A stretch of DNA of 64,000 nucleotides from NCBI RefSeq assembly GCF_000093025.1, contig NC_014207.1, positions 2,356,001 to 2,420,000 on the forward strand, written 5' to 3'. Of the stretch, positions 41,717 through 51,165 are shown one piece after another (the first letter of the stretch is position 1; each line of letters starts with the position of its first letter). The notes beneath the pieces are model-generated. The model searched no databases. It had not been told where the DNA came from and worked only from the letters and a program-made list of their open reading frames with translations. The DNA comes from Methylotenera versatilis 301 (GTDB lineage Bacteria; Pseudomonadota; Gammaproteobacteria; Burkholderiales; Methylophilaceae). A program made the translations under genes and the position numbers.

Positions 41717-42721
41717 TTATTTCCGCTTAGCAGTGACTTGATGATAAGCAGCAATTCTATCAATCTCGCTTTTACAGCCCATCATCACTGGTACGCGCTG
41801 ATGTATGCCGCTAGGCTGCACTTCCAAAATACGCTGTGAACCAGTCGTTGAAGCACCACCCGCTTGCTCAACGATAAAACTCATAGGATTAGCCTCATAC
41901 ATTAAACGCAGTTTCCCAGACCGTGATTTAGTATCAGTTGGGTACATAAACACGCCACCACGCACCAAGATACGATGCACTTCTGCCACCATTGAAGCCA
42001 CCCAGCGCATGTTAAAGTCTTTTTTACGATCACCCTCTTCACCCTGCAAACACTCATCAATGTAACGTTGCACAGGCTCGCGCCAAAAACGGTAGTTCGA
42101 CATATTGATAGCGAACTCCTGCGTTTCTTTAGCAATTTGCATATTAGGATGCGTCAGCAAGAACTCATTGGAATCTGCATCTAGCGTAAATCCATTCACG
42201 CCATTACCCGTAGTAAACACTAACATAGTAGATGTGCCATACAAGGCATAGCCAGCACAGATTTGAGCGGCTCCTGACTGCAAATAATCAGCTAAATCTG
42301 GCTTTTTACTTGCACTTTTTAAAATAGAGAAAATAGTACCGACCGATATATTCACATTCACGTTTGACGAGCCATCCAGTGGGTCAAACATCAATAGATA
42401 GTCACCATTTTTTTTGTGCTCATCGGCAACATCAATCACATCAACCAATTCTTCAGAAACCATGCCTGCAACGTAGCCACTACGCTGACAAGCTTCAACA
42501 AAGATGTCATTAGTAATCACATCCAAGGCTTTTTGGACTTCGCCCTGCACATTCTCAGAACCTAAGCTACCCATATTGCCAGCCACAGCGCCTTTATCAA
42601 TGGCTACAGCAATTTTTTTACATGCATCTACTACATCACTTAATATCGCATTAAGCGCAACGCCATGCTCACCTTGCAAATGCTGCTTTAAAAAATCTGA
42701 GATCTTGATATGTTTAGTCAC
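41717..42721 (-). CDS. fbp: Class I fructose-1,6-bisphosphatase
   Basis: A 334-residue enzyme with the metal and phosphate motif FDPLDGSSNVNVNISVGTIFSI and the C-terminal LRLMYEANPMSFIVEQAGG. It hydrolyses fructose 1,6-bisphosphate to fructose 6-phosphate, so carbon can return to the pentose cycle. It is convergent with tpiA. A 17-bp inverted repeat lies 21 bases upstream of its start. Confidence 0.96.
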   Translation of the reverse strand: MTKHIKISDFLKQHLQGEHGVALNAILSDVVDACKKIAVAIDKGAVAGNMGSLGSENVQGEVQKALDVITNDIFVEACQRSGYVAGMVSEELVDVIDVADEHKKNGDYLLMFDPLDGSSNVNVNISVGTIFSILKSASKKPDLADYLQSGAAQICAGYALYGTSTMLVFTTGNGVNGFTLDADSNEFLLTHPNMQIAKETQEFAINMSNYRFWREPVQRYIDECLQGEEGDRKKDFNMRWVASMVAEVHRILVRGGVFMYPTDTKSRSGKLRLMYEANPMSFIVEQAGGASTTGSQRILEVQPSGIHQRVPVMMGCKSEIDRIAAYHQVTAKRK

Positions 42722-43054
42722 ACGGCTTCCTAAATTTTGACGTCACATGATGTGTGACTGATGAATTCTACTAAGTTAAATCTATATTGATAATTGTGCC
42801 ACTTAAACGAGTTGACCGCGAGTAAATCATGAAAAGCATGCAAAAAGACCCTTCACATCATCAATTCAAATAAGTTAAAAAGCCATTAAAATTAAGGCTG
42901 ACATAAGCAAATGCTGGACAATGTCCATCCGCTAAGTTAAAGTTATGATACGTTTTTCCGTAGTTGCTCATATAGTTAGCCTACCTGTTTATAAAAGTAC
43001 CTTAAACAGCGTTTTATGATGAAATCAGAGAAAAACTACAATTTGGGGTCTTGC
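42722..43054. other. Divergent intergenic region fbp/mlaA
   Basis: About 330 bases, or 294 if the upstream mlaA start is used, without a convincing gene. Beyond the inverted repeat at 42742-42758 I see nothing recognisable. It must hold both promoters. Confidence 0.4.
42742..42758. promoter_or_regulatory. Inverted repeat upstream of fbp
   Basis: GTCACA, five bases, then TGTGAC: a perfect 6-bp inverted repeat 21 bases upstream of the fbp start codon. The size fits a dimeric regulator's operator, but no regulator can be named. Confidence 0.35.
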
Positions 43055-43849
43055 ATGCGTACTAAAACAATTAAAAATTATAAAACTATTATCCTTGCTA
43101 CTTGTGTTCTAACACTGGCGGCACTATCTGGCTGCGCCACACAGAGCAATAAAGACCCGCTTGAAGGTCTGAATCGTGGCGTTTACAAATTTAACGATGT
43201 TGCTGACAAAGCGATTATTAAACCTGTAGCTACCGCTTATAAAACCATCACCCCCTCACCGATTCGTACTGGATTCAACAACTTTTTTAGCAATCTAGGC
43301 TCAATCACTACCGTTTTAAACGATTTATTGCAACTTAAACTTGCCTATGCGTTTACTGATGCAGGTCGATTTGTCATTAACAGCACATTCGGTATTGCTG
43401 GCTTTATTGATGTCGCAGGCATGGATAAAATTAAAAACCATAAAGAGGATTTTGGTCAGACATTAGGTTACTGGGGCGTTGGCAACGGCGCTTACTTGGT
43501 TTTACCACTACTAGGCCCATCAAGCGTGCGTGATACGACTGGTTTGGTATTCGACACATTCACTACCGATCCAATCACCTACCCTCGCAACATTGGTCAA
43601 ATCAGGCTGAGCAACCAATTGCGTGCTGCACAATTCTTGGATAAACGTACTGAGTTACTGACTGCATCTGATTTAGTTGATGAAGCATCATTAGATCCAT
43701 ACGCATTTACACGTGACGCTTATTTGCAAAAACGTGCAAGTTTGGTTCAAGATGGTCTAGCACCTCAAGAATCAACCAAAGATGACTTTGAAGATGTTGA
43801 TACTGAAACAGCAATTGACCCTGTAAAAGCAGATACCCCAGCCCAATAA
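43055..43849 (+). CDS. mlaA: MlaA/VacJ lipoprotein of phospholipid transport
   Basis: The ATG at 43055 has GGGG about six bases upstream. It begins a lipoprotein signal ending in the lipobox AALSGC, giving 264 residues; an ATG at 43016 would add 13 residues. The MlaA block DPLEGLNRGVYKFNDVADKAI and the later GVGNGAYLVLPLLGPSSVRDT are typical. MlaA is an outer-membrane lipoprotein that removes misplaced phospholipids from the outer leaflet and passes them to MlaC. It is alone here, without mlaBCDEF. The tail after residue 235 is acidic. Confidence 0.93.
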   Translation: MRTKTIKNYKTIILATCVLTLAALSGCATQSNKDPLEGLNRGVYKFNDVADKAIIKPVATAYKTITPSPIRTGFNNFFSNLGSITTVLNDLLQLKLAYAFTDAGRFVINSTFGIAGFIDVAGMDKIKNHKEDFGQTLGYWGVGNGAYLVLPLLGPSSVRDTTGLVFDTFTTDPITYPRNIGQIRLSNQLRAAQFLDKRTELLTASDLVDEASLDPYAFTRDAYLQKRASLVQDGLAPQESTKDDFEDVDTETAIDPVKADTPAQ

Positions 43850-43865
43850 GCTGAATTAATGTAAT

Positions 43866-43895
43866 AAAAAAGCCCCATTACTGGGGCTTTTTTAT
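43866..43895. terminator. Bidirectional terminator between mlaA and pmbA
   Basis: AAAAAAGCCCCA (43866-43877) and TGGGGCTTTTTT (43882-43893) form a 12-bp stem with a four-base loop. It serves both convergent genes. Confidence 0.9.
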
Positions 43896-43910
43896 TACGG
43901 TGCGAATGCC

Positions 43911-45251
43911 TTATTCACTAGCTACAGTCATACGCTCGATTAAAATAGAGCCCACTTGCTTTGAGCCCTGTATGCAAATGTCACTGCCTATCGCGACTAT
44001 CATTTTCAGCATTTCGGCCATATTGCTGGCGATTGTAATTTCTTCTACCGCATGCACAATCACACCACTCTCAACCCAGAAGCCCGCCGCACCGCGTGAA
44101 TAGTCCCCTGTGACCATATTCATACCACTACCAAGTAGCTCCGTGACCAATAAGCCTGTTCCCATTTGCTTTAGCAAGCCCGCGAAGTCTTGTGCGCCTG
44201 ATTGCACGATTAAATTATGGTTTCCACCTGCATTACCTGTCGTTTGCATGCCCAACTTACGCGCAGAATAACTGCCCATTACATAGCCTTGCAATACGCC
44301 ATCTTGTACTAATTGTCGCGACTGTGTTGCCACGCCTTCGCTATCAAACGGGCTACTTGCCAAACCTTTTTTGAGATGCGGCTCTTCATAAATATTAAGT
44401 AATGGTGAAGCAACTTGCTTACCTAAGCTATCCAACAAAAATGAAGACTTGCGGTATAAATTGCCGCCTGAAATTGCATTAATTAAACTGGAGATTAAGC
44501 CGCTCGCTAACGGCGCTTCAAACATCACCGGCACTTGGCAAGTTTTAATTTTTTTGGAATTTAAACGCCGGACTGTTCGCTCGCCAGCTTTCTTGCCAAT
44601 AGCTGCGGCTGACTCTAAATCTACCGCTGCGCGAGCGGTGCTATACCAGTAATCGCGCTGCATATTATCGTCAGATTCTGCGATGACTGAGCAACTCACA
44701 CCATGGCGCGAACTTGGGTAGCCGCCAGTAAAGCCATGACTATTGCTATAGGCAAAGTAGCCTGTACTTGTGGAAACACTAGCGCCTTCTGAGTTGGTAA
44801 TACGCGCATCCACACCTAGCGCAGCAGCTTCACATTCTTTTGCAATAACGATAGCTTCTTCTACTGAGATATTCCAAGGATGATGCAAGTCTAAGTCCAG
44901 AGCCTCTTTCGCCATTAAATTCGGGTCAGCTAAACCACAAAACTCATCTTTTGCTGTGTACTTAGCGATATTGCAGGCGGCGGCTACTGTATCTTTAATC
45001 GCTAACGGGCTTAAATCTGAAGTGCTGGCATGGCCTTTTTGCTGGCCAAAATATACCGTAACGGACATGCCTTTATCGCGGTTGTATTCAATGTTTTCAA
45101 CCTCGTTCAAGCGCACCGAAACGTTTTGACCGATGCTTAAACTCAGCTCTGCCTCTGCCGAGCTTGCCCCTAAATCTTTTGCAACTCTAAGCACGTCTCT
45201 CGACATTTGCTTAATTTCATCTAAAGAATAACTAAATCCAGAATCTGCCAT
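43911..45251 (-). CDS. pmbA: Metalloprotease PmbA/TldE
   Basis: The ATG at 45251 (AGAAGAG upstream) gives 446 residues; a longer frame starts at 45305 but adds a sequence unlike the family. The conserved N-terminal domain (VSVRLNEVENIEYNRDKGMSVTVYFG) and the C-terminal GNAGGNHNLIVQSG and GMNMVTGDYSRGAAGFWVESG are clear. PmbA works with TldD to degrade or mature peptides, as in microcin B17 and CcdA; its partner is not in the window. It is convergent with mlaA and divergent from yjgA. Confidence 0.95.
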   Translation of the reverse strand: MADSGFSYSLDEIKQMSRDVLRVAKDLGASSAEAELSLSIGQNVSVRLNEVENIEYNRDKGMSVTVYFGQQKGHASTSDLSPLAIKDTVAAACNIAKYTAKDEFCGLADPNLMAKEALDLDLHHPWNISVEEAIVIAKECEAAALGVDARITNSEGASVSTSTGYFAYSNSHGFTGGYPSSRHGVSCSVIAESDDNMQRDYWYSTARAAVDLESAAAIGKKAGERTVRRLNSKKIKTCQVPVMFEAPLASGLISSLINAISGGNLYRKSSFLLDSLGKQVASPLLNIYEEPHLKKGLASSPFDSEGVATQSRQLVQDGVLQGYVMGSYSARKLGMQTTGNAGGNHNLIVQSGAQDFAGLLKQMGTGLLVTELLGSGMNMVTGDYSRGAAGFWVESGVIVHAVEEITIASNMAEMLKMIVAIGSDICIQGSKQVGSILIERMTVASE

Positions 45252-45328
45252 AACTCTTCTACTATAAAAATACGCACAAAATACTAAAGGAATGTCTATC
45301 AACATCTAGGCTGTTATAATACCGCACT

Positions 45329-45958
45329 ATGAAACCTCAAATATCAGCAAAACCTAAAAAGACCGCTAAAGACCGCGAATTAGACAATGAATTCAATAAG
45401 CAAGTTGAATCAGACGTTGACGAGCCTATTAGCAAAACCAAACTTAAAGCTGAAGCTGACGCACAGCAAGCGCTTGGCGTTAGGTTATCTGAGTTGCCTA
45501 AAGACAAACTGCTTAAGTTAGACTTACCTGATGCGGTAACAACAGCTGTGCTTGATACTAAAAAAATAACGGCAAATGGCGCCATTAGACGCCATCGCCA
45601 ATATTTAGGTAGATTGATGCGAGAGCTAGATAACGCACCAATTCTTGAACAGTTAGCACGCTGGGATGGTAAACACACTGCCGAAAATGCTTATTTTCAT
45701 GGTTTAGAGCGCTGGCGTGATCGTATGATTGCTGACAGCAATGTGCTTTCTGAGTTTATGGCGCTACACCCAAAAACAGATAGCCAGCAATTGCGTACCT
45801 TGATTCGCAATGCGCAAAAAGAACTTGAGGCTAATAAACCGCCTAAGAGCAGTCGTGAGATTTTTAAACTGCTACGTGAAATCACTCAAGAATCTCAAGA
45901 CAATAGCGATGCCGAGGCTGGCTATACACCTACAGATGAGTTAAATCCTGATAATTAA
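45329..45958 (+). CDS. yjgA: DarP/YjgA, 50S ribosome-assembly factor (DUF615)
   Basis: A 209-residue protein with a charged N-terminal region and the DUF615 core: LSELPKDKLLKLDLPDAV, RRHRQYLGRLMRELD and AYFHGLERWRDRMI. E. coli DarP binds late 50S precursors. It is divergent from pmbA, as in many proteobacteria, where yjgA and pmbA are neighbours. Confidence 0.95.
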   Translation: MKPQISAKPKKTAKDRELDNEFNKQVESDVDEPISKTKLKAEADAQQALGVRLSELPKDKLLKLDLPDAVTTAVLDTKKITANGAIRRHRQYLGRLMRELDNAPILEQLARWDGKHTAENAYFHGLERWRDRMIADSNVLSEFMALHPKTDSQQLRTLIRNAQKELEANKPPKSSREIFKLLREITQESQDNSDAEAGYTPTDELNPDN

Positions 45959-46009
45959 GCTGTCATCGCTAGCCAATCCATTAACAAAACAAAAAATTAG
46001 CTAATCAAT

Positions 46010-47245
46010 ATGGAACACTCGCCCGCTATTCTGCACGCCAAAGAGTTACTGTTTTTACTAGGCATGATATTAGGCGTTGGTATGTTGACTGGCTTTATCG
46101 CGCGCTTGTTAAAAGTGCCAGATGTTGTGATGTTTTTATTGGCTGGGATGGCCTTAGGTAGCGCTGGACTTGGCATTATTGATGTAAAAGTAGATTCGAC
46201 ACTTAACCAGTTGCTACTCATTTTTGGCTCTTGTTACATTCTTTTTGATGGTGGCGCGAGTGTACGCTTAAATGTACTTAAAGGCGTGTGGCCAACCTTA
46301 GTCTCTCTCTCCACATTCGGTGTGCTTATCAGCGCGGTAGTCACAGCATTTGCCGCACAGTATTTTCTACACTTACCTTTCATATTTGCCATGTTACTTG
46401 GCGCTGTTATTGCTTCTACAGACCCCGCAACGTTGGTACCAGTATTTCGTCAAGTAAAAATTCGTGCAAAAGTGGCACAAACTGTAATGAGCGAATCAGC
46501 TTTTAACGATGCCATGGGGGCGATACTCACCTTTGCCGTATTAGGCGTTGCGGTTTCTGGCGGTAGCTTTTCAATTAGCCAGAATTTACTGTCGTTATTA
46601 CAACAGTCATTGCTAGGTGTGTTAGGCGGTGCTATTTTGGGTTATTTAGCAGCTATGTTTATTGCCCATGAAAAATATAGTTTTCTAGCAGAGTATGCGC
46701 CGATTGTGACCATCATGTCCGTCGCAGCCGCCTATTTAAGCGTAGATAATCTACACGCCAGCGGCTTTATGGCGGTATTTGTATTTGGCATGGTATTAGG
46801 TAATAAAGATTTACTCGGCTTTAAAATGGAAGAAAACGAAGAAAGCAAACTTGAGGATTTTATACTCACCACATCACTCATTATGCGAATTTTTATTTTC
46901 GTATTGCTAGGCTCGCAAGTGAACTTTGCATTACTTCAACAATATTTTTGGCCTGCATTAGCGGTAGTTATTGTATTCATGTTAGTTGCTCGACCACTCG
47001 CTGTATTTGCTTGCGCTTTACCTGATAGACGCGCCAAATGGACGGCTCAAGAGTTGCTGTTTATGTGCTGGACACGTGAAACTGGCGTAATACCTGGCGC
47101 ATTGGCGGGCATACTTGTGGGTATGAAAGTGCAATATAGTGATGTGATTGCCTCAGTGACTTTTATGGCAATTTTATTGACGATTTTATTGCAAGCCACA
47201 ACTACTAAGTGGCTTGCGGCTAAGCTAGATTTGTTAGAAGAATAA
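46010..47245 (+). CDS. CPA1-type cation/proton antiporter
   Basis: A 411-residue membrane protein of about 12-13 helices. The conserved ion-binding region is ASTDPATLVPVF followed by MSESAFNDAMGAIL (Asn-Asp of the NhaP type). DGGASVRL is in the early part. The family exchanges sodium or potassium for protons. No C-terminal TrkA or CBS domain is present. The closest subfamily is NhaP/KhaP-like, and the ion cannot be told from sequence. It is convergent with the PDZ gene. Confidence 0.88.
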   Translation: MEHSPAILHAKELLFLLGMILGVGMLTGFIARLLKVPDVVMFLLAGMALGSAGLGIIDVKVDSTLNQLLLIFGSCYILFDGGASVRLNVLKGVWPTLVSLSTFGVLISAVVTAFAAQYFLHLPFIFAMLLGAVIASTDPATLVPVFRQVKIRAKVAQTVMSESAFNDAMGAILTFAVLGVAVSGGSFSISQNLLSLLQQSLLGVLGGAILGYLAAMFIAHEKYSFLAEYAPIVTIMSVAAAYLSVDNLHASGFMAVFVFGMVLGNKDLLGFKMEENEESKLEDFILTTSLIMRIFIFVLLGSQVNFALLQQYFWPALAVVIVFMLVARPLAVFACALPDRRAKWTAQELLFMCWTRETGVIPGALAGILVGMKVQYSDVIASVTFMAILLTILLQATTTKWLAAKLDLLEE

Positions 47246-47273
47246 ATCTAGCTTTACTTTGAATGTGCGATTG

Positions 47274-48101
47274 CTATTTTCGTGAGTTCAAAGCAACCGT
47301 AGTTTTAACATCTTCATCGCCATGGCGAAATGCGACTTCTACTGCTTGACCTTGATAGCGCTTAACCGCCGCAAATAAATCATCAGCTACTTCAAGCGTG
47401 ACATCCCCTATTTTAAGCAAGGTATCACCAGTAACAATACTTGCTTTAGCAGCAGGCGAATCTTTAATCACGGCTATAATCTTTAGACCAGGTTGCGCAA
47501 CACCCTCTTCACTTGGATTAGCCGAGGCTTTTACCAATTTAATGACATGTACGCCAAATAAAGGCATAGGCAATTTTGCCCAGTAACTAGCGTAATGAAT
47601 GGTTTTCTCATTTTTAGCGTTCTCCTCATTGGCTTCCTGAATCATTTTTTTGCCTTCTTCAGTGCCATCTAAACTCACCATATTAGTTGTGAGTGAGGTA
47701 GGTTTATCAATCACCAAAACACTATCAGCTTTAATTTTCTTTCCATAAACTCTAGCTAACTCTGCTGGTATTTTTCCAGAAACAAATTCAGAAGTTCCCA
47801 TCATGTCATAGCCATTTTCTAGCATACGAGTAGTATCAGCCTCTTGATTTTCACTTATCTCTAAAGTAGTGTCAGGTGAGGCTTTCAGCGATTTAAGATG
47901 ATGATCATTTTGCTCGACATATTTTTCTTCAAACAAATTTGAATTAGCCTTAACCACATCATAAGCATTTGCTTTGGGGGCTAATAAAACAGCACCTAAA
48001 CCCAACAAACTAAGCAACATTAAGCTACCAGTCATTCGCCTCTTCAGCACGAGGGTTCGCGTTTGTGTTTCCTTACTGAATTGCTGGATATTTGGCTGCA
48101 T
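47274..48101 (-). CDS. Exported PDZ-domain protein
   Basis: A 275-residue protein. A basic N-terminus and hydrophobic segment (about 25-42, GSLMLLSLLGLGAVLLA, then PKANA) form a signal peptide. The C-terminal PDZ domain (about 185-270) has the GLKIIAVIKDSPAAKASIVTGDTLLKIGDVTL pattern. No protease domain is present. The middle part (50-180) I do not recognise. It may bind C-termini of envelope proteins. It is divergent from mogA. Confidence 0.8.
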   Translation of the reverse strand: MQPNIQQFSKETQTRTLVLKRRMTGSLMLLSLLGLGAVLLAPKANAYDVVKANSNLFEEKYVEQNDHHLKSLKASPDTTLEISENQEADTTRMLENGYDMMGTSEFVSGKIPAELARVYGKKIKADSVLVIDKPTSLTTNMVSLDGTEEGKKMIQEANEENAKNEKTIHYASYWAKLPMPLFGVHVIKLVKASANPSEEGVAQPGLKIIAVIKDSPAAKASIVTGDTLLKIGDVTLEVADDLFAAVKRYQGQAVEVAFRHGDEDVKTTVALNSRK

Positions 48102-48166
48102 AAAATGTCCTTTACCTTGATAATGTTATGATTAGCTTTTTTACCTATTTAACTACAGACAAACGA

Positions 48167-48748
48167 ATGACAAAAGAATTCATTAAAATTGGTTTAGTTT
48201 CAATTAGCGACCGTGCAAGCAGCGGTGTGTATGAAGACTTAGGCCTACCTACACTCAAAAACTGGCTTGATAGTGCACTAACGACCCCTTATCAAATGAT
48301 TGCACGATTGATTGCCGATGAGCAAGATGAAATTGAATCCACCCTCATTGACTTAGTTGATAGTGAAAAGTGTAGTCTGATTTTAACCACAGGCGGCACA
48401 GGCCCAACCTTGCGTGACGTGACACCAGAAGCCACACTTGCCGTTGCTGATAAAGAAATGCCAGGGTTTGGTGAACAGATGCGTCAAATCAGTTTAAATT
48501 TTGTGCCTACCGCGATATTGTCACGCCAAGTTGCCGTGATTCGCAAACAATGCTTAATCATCAATTTACCAGGCCAGCCCAAAGCTATCGCACAGACGCT
48601 AGAGGGTTTAAAAGATGAAGCTGGCAATACCAAGGTGCATGGTATATTTGCTGCCGTGCCCTACTGCTTAGATCTGATTGGCGCGCCTTATATTGAAACC
48701 AATGAAATCTTAGTTAAAGCGTTTCGACCAAAATCTGCAATAAAATAG
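48167..48748 (+). CDS. mogA: Molybdopterin adenylyltransferase
   Basis: The ATG at 48167 gives 193 residues starting MTKEFIKIGLVSISDRAS; an upstream in-frame start at 48128 adds 13 residues without homology. The MPT-binding motif TTGGTGPTLRDVTPEAT and NLPGQPKAI are present. MogA adenylates molybdopterin before molybdenum insertion. It is alone, without other moa/moe genes here. Confidence 0.93.
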   Translation: MTKEFIKIGLVSISDRASSGVYEDLGLPTLKNWLDSALTTPYQMIARLIADEQDEIESTLIDLVDSEKCSLILTTGGTGPTLRDVTPEATLAVADKEMPGFGEQMRQISLNFVPTAILSRQVAVIRKQCLIINLPGQPKAIAQTLEGLKDEAGNTKVHGIFAAVPYCLDLIGAPYIETNEILVKAFRPKSAIK

Positions 48749-48800
48749 CGTCATGACAATACCTATCAACAACTTTCTACAAAAAATAAAAGGGAGCCAC

Positions 48801-49700
48801 ATGGAAAACAGTCCTTCAGTACAGTCGTCGATTAAATATATTGTCATAGGTGTAATTGTGGTGGTCTTGCTCACTTGGTTATGGCCTTTGCGTAGCGTGC
48901 CTACAGGTAGTCGTGGCGTTGTCACTGTTGGTGGCGCGATTAAAGGAATTGAAAGCGAAGGTTTCATGTTAGTTGCCCCTTGGCAAACTTTAAGCATTTT
49001 CAATATACGTGCTGAAGAAGCTGCAGTAGAAAACGCTGATGGCAGTACTAGCGATACTCAACCCGTGCGCGTGAGCCTCACGGTGCGATATAGCATCAAA
49101 CCAGATAAAGTCGCTGAAGTATTTGAGAAGTACAGCCATGACGGTAATTTACAATCTTATGTACAAACTGCAACGCAAGAAGTGTTTAAAGCAGTAACGG
49201 CTAGATATACAGCGCCAGATTTAATTGGCAAACGCTCTTTAGTTTCCAGTGACATTTTAGATGCGCTGCGCAAAAAATTAGAAGTCTATGGTGCTCAAGT
49301 TATTAACGTGGATATGCGCAACTTCTCATTCTCCCAAGACTATATGGCAGCCATCAGTGCCAAAGTGACACAAGAGCAATTACGTCTTGGCGCAGAGAAT
49401 AAACTTAAAACCGTTGAGTCCGAACAAAAGCAAAAAGTCGCTATCGCCGAGGCTGAAGCTAGTGCGCTAAAGGCACAAGCAGATGGTGAAGCCTATCAGA
49501 TTTTGAAGTTAGCCACCGCACAGGCTGATGCGCTGAAAGTGCAAAATGCTGCCTTAGCACAAAATAAAGACGTGCTGGAGTTACGCCGCATTGAGGTAGA
49601 GCAAACTAAAGCGGCAAAATGGAATGGCCAATTACCATCTGCAGTTTATGCAAGTGCGCCAATTCCTTTCTTTAATGCGCCTTCCAGTAGCTCTAAATAG
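48801..49700 (+). CDS. SPFH/prohibitin-family membrane protein
   Basis: The ATG at 48801 has GGGAG six to eight bases upstream and gives 299 residues; the frame extends to 48753. One N-terminal helix (about 12-34), a band-7 domain (RGVVTVGGAIKGIESEGF; VRVSLTVRYSIKPDKVAEV) and a long coiled coil (KQKVAIAEAEASALKAQAD) with a short tail follow. The family forms large membrane rings that scaffold proteases or membrane domains. It is 21 bases upstream of thiL but not functionally linked to it. Confidence 0.9.
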   Translation: MENSPSVQSSIKYIVIGVIVVVLLTWLWPLRSVPTGSRGVVTVGGAIKGIESEGFMLVAPWQTLSIFNIRAEEAAVENADGSTSDTQPVRVSLTVRYSIKPDKVAEVFEKYSHDGNLQSYVQTATQEVFKAVTARYTAPDLIGKRSLVSSDILDALRKKLEVYGAQVINVDMRNFSFSQDYMAAISAKVTQEQLRLGAENKLKTVESEQKQKVAIAEAEASALKAQADGEAYQILKLATAQADALKVQNAALAQNKDVLELRRIEVEQTKAAKWNGQLPSAVYASAPIPFFNAPSSSSK

Positions 49701-49721
49701 TGCCCATAGAATTTAAATTTA

Positions 49722-50684
49722 ATGACACCAGAGTTTAATTTAATCAAACAATACTTCACCCGAGCCACGCGTGATACGAAATTGGGCGTTGGCGACGATG
49801 CTGCATTAATTAGCCTGACAACAGGCATGGAGCTTGCCATCTCAGCGGATATGCTGGTAGCGGGCACTCACTTTTTTACAGATTGTGATGCTTATCAACT
49901 GGGCTGGAAATCACTCGCCGTGAATATCTCCGACATGGCGGCTATGGGCGCGAACCCAAAGTGGGCAACATTGGCCATTGCCTTACCCGAAATTAATGCG
50001 TCATGGCTAGCCGAGTTCTCACGCGGATTTTTTGCATGTGCTGATAACTTTAGTGTCGATTTAATCGGTGGCGACACCACGCGCGGCCCACTCATCATCA
50101 GCGTGCAAATCATGGGGGAAGTACCGATTGGCAAAGCAATAAAACGTGGTGGCGCGAAGGTTGGAGATGAAATTTGGGTATCTGGTAAATTGGGAGATGC
50201 GGCTATCGCCTTACAGCACATGCTAGGTAAAATAACATTGCCAATAGACGTCCTTACCTCATGTGCAAAAGCACTACATGAACCGCAACCACGAGTGACC
50301 CTAGGTTTAGCATTGCAAGATATAGCCAATAGTGCGATTGATGTTTCAGACGGCTTGCTGGCAGATTTAGGTCACATCTTGGAACAATCGAATATTGGTG
50401 CAGCGCTAGAATTAAAAAGGATTCCCCATTCAACTTTTGTAGACTTTCCAATAGACCTGCGTGATGAGAGTCTGAGAAAAATGGTGTTAGCTGGTGGCGA
50501 CGATTACGAACTATGCTTTACAGCACCTGCAGAAAAACATGCAGAAATCGTAAAATTAAGTGAAACGACTAAACTCCAGTTAAGTTGCGTAGGTCACGTT
50601 ACAAGCGATACTGGCTTAGTATTACATGGTTTAGATAACGAAATTTTAAACATTAAGGAAACTGGTTTTGACCACTTTAGTTAA
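49722..50684 (+). CDS. thiL: Thiamine-monophosphate kinase
   Basis: A 320-residue enzyme of the PurM/ThiL fold, with FNLIKQYF, LGVGDDAALI, the AVNISDMAAMGANP metal motif, GGDTTRGPL and DVSDGLLADLGHI. It phosphorylates thiamine monophosphate to the diphosphate. It overlaps pgpA by 17 bases. Confidence 0.96.
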   Translation: MTPEFNLIKQYFTRATRDTKLGVGDDAALISLTTGMELAISADMLVAGTHFFTDCDAYQLGWKSLAVNISDMAAMGANPKWATLAIALPEINASWLAEFSRGFFACADNFSVDLIGGDTTRGPLIISVQIMGEVPIGKAIKRGGAKVGDEIWVSGKLGDAAIALQHMLGKITLPIDVLTSCAKALHEPQPRVTLGLALQDIANSAIDVSDGLLADLGHILEQSNIGAALELKRIPHSTFVDFPIDLRDESLRKMVLAGGDDYELCFTAPAEKHAEIVKLSETTKLQLSCVGHVTSDTGLVLHGLDNEILNIKETGFDHFS

Positions 50685-51165
50685 ATTGCCAAATGTACAG
50701 TTTTTGTTACAGCACCCTGCCCATTTTTTTGGACTAGGCTTTGGCAGCGGTCTAGCGCCAAAGGCGCCGGGGACGTTTGGCACACTGATCGGCTACCCAC
50801 TATTCTGGCTGATTTCGGTTTATGCTTTATCAACGCAACTCATCATCATCTCTGCTTTATTTTTAATTGGTATTTATTTCTGCGGCGTAACGGGTAAAGC
50901 GCTTGGTGTATCAGATCATGGCAGCATTGTTTGGGACGAAATTGTCGCCATGATGTTAGTACTCGCTTTCACACCCAACCAATGGCAGTGGTGGATTGTG
51001 GCGTTTTTACTATTTAGATTATTCGATATTTGGAAACCATTCCCCATCAGGCAATTTGATGCCAAACTCAAAAATGGTTTTGGTGTAATGTTTGATGATT
51101 TACTTGCTGCAGTCTACGCCATTATCGGCCTGCAGGGTTTGCTGTGGGCAGTTGCACATGGATGA
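50668..51165 (+). CDS. pgpA: Phosphatidylglycerophosphatase A
   Basis: A 165-residue membrane phosphatase. The TTG at 50668 is preceded by AAGGAA at good distance, and no earlier in-frame start fits. GFGSGLAPKAPGTFGTL and DEIVAMM (metal Asp/Glu) are PgpA signatures, and three to four helices follow. It removes phosphate from phosphatidylglycerophosphate to give phosphatidylglycerol. It overlaps thiL and the next gene at both ends, so the three form an operon. The separate ynb-like cluster at 52-58 kb holds another phosphatase of a different type. Confidence 0.94.
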   Translation: MTTLVKLPNVQFLLQHPAHFFGLGFGSGLAPKAPGTFGTLIGYPLFWLISVYALSTQLIIISALFLIGIYFCGVTGKALGVSDHGSIVWDEIVAMMLVLAFTPNQWQWWIVAFLLFRLFDIWKPFPIRQFDAKLKNGFGVMFDDLLAAVYAIIGLQGLLWAVAHG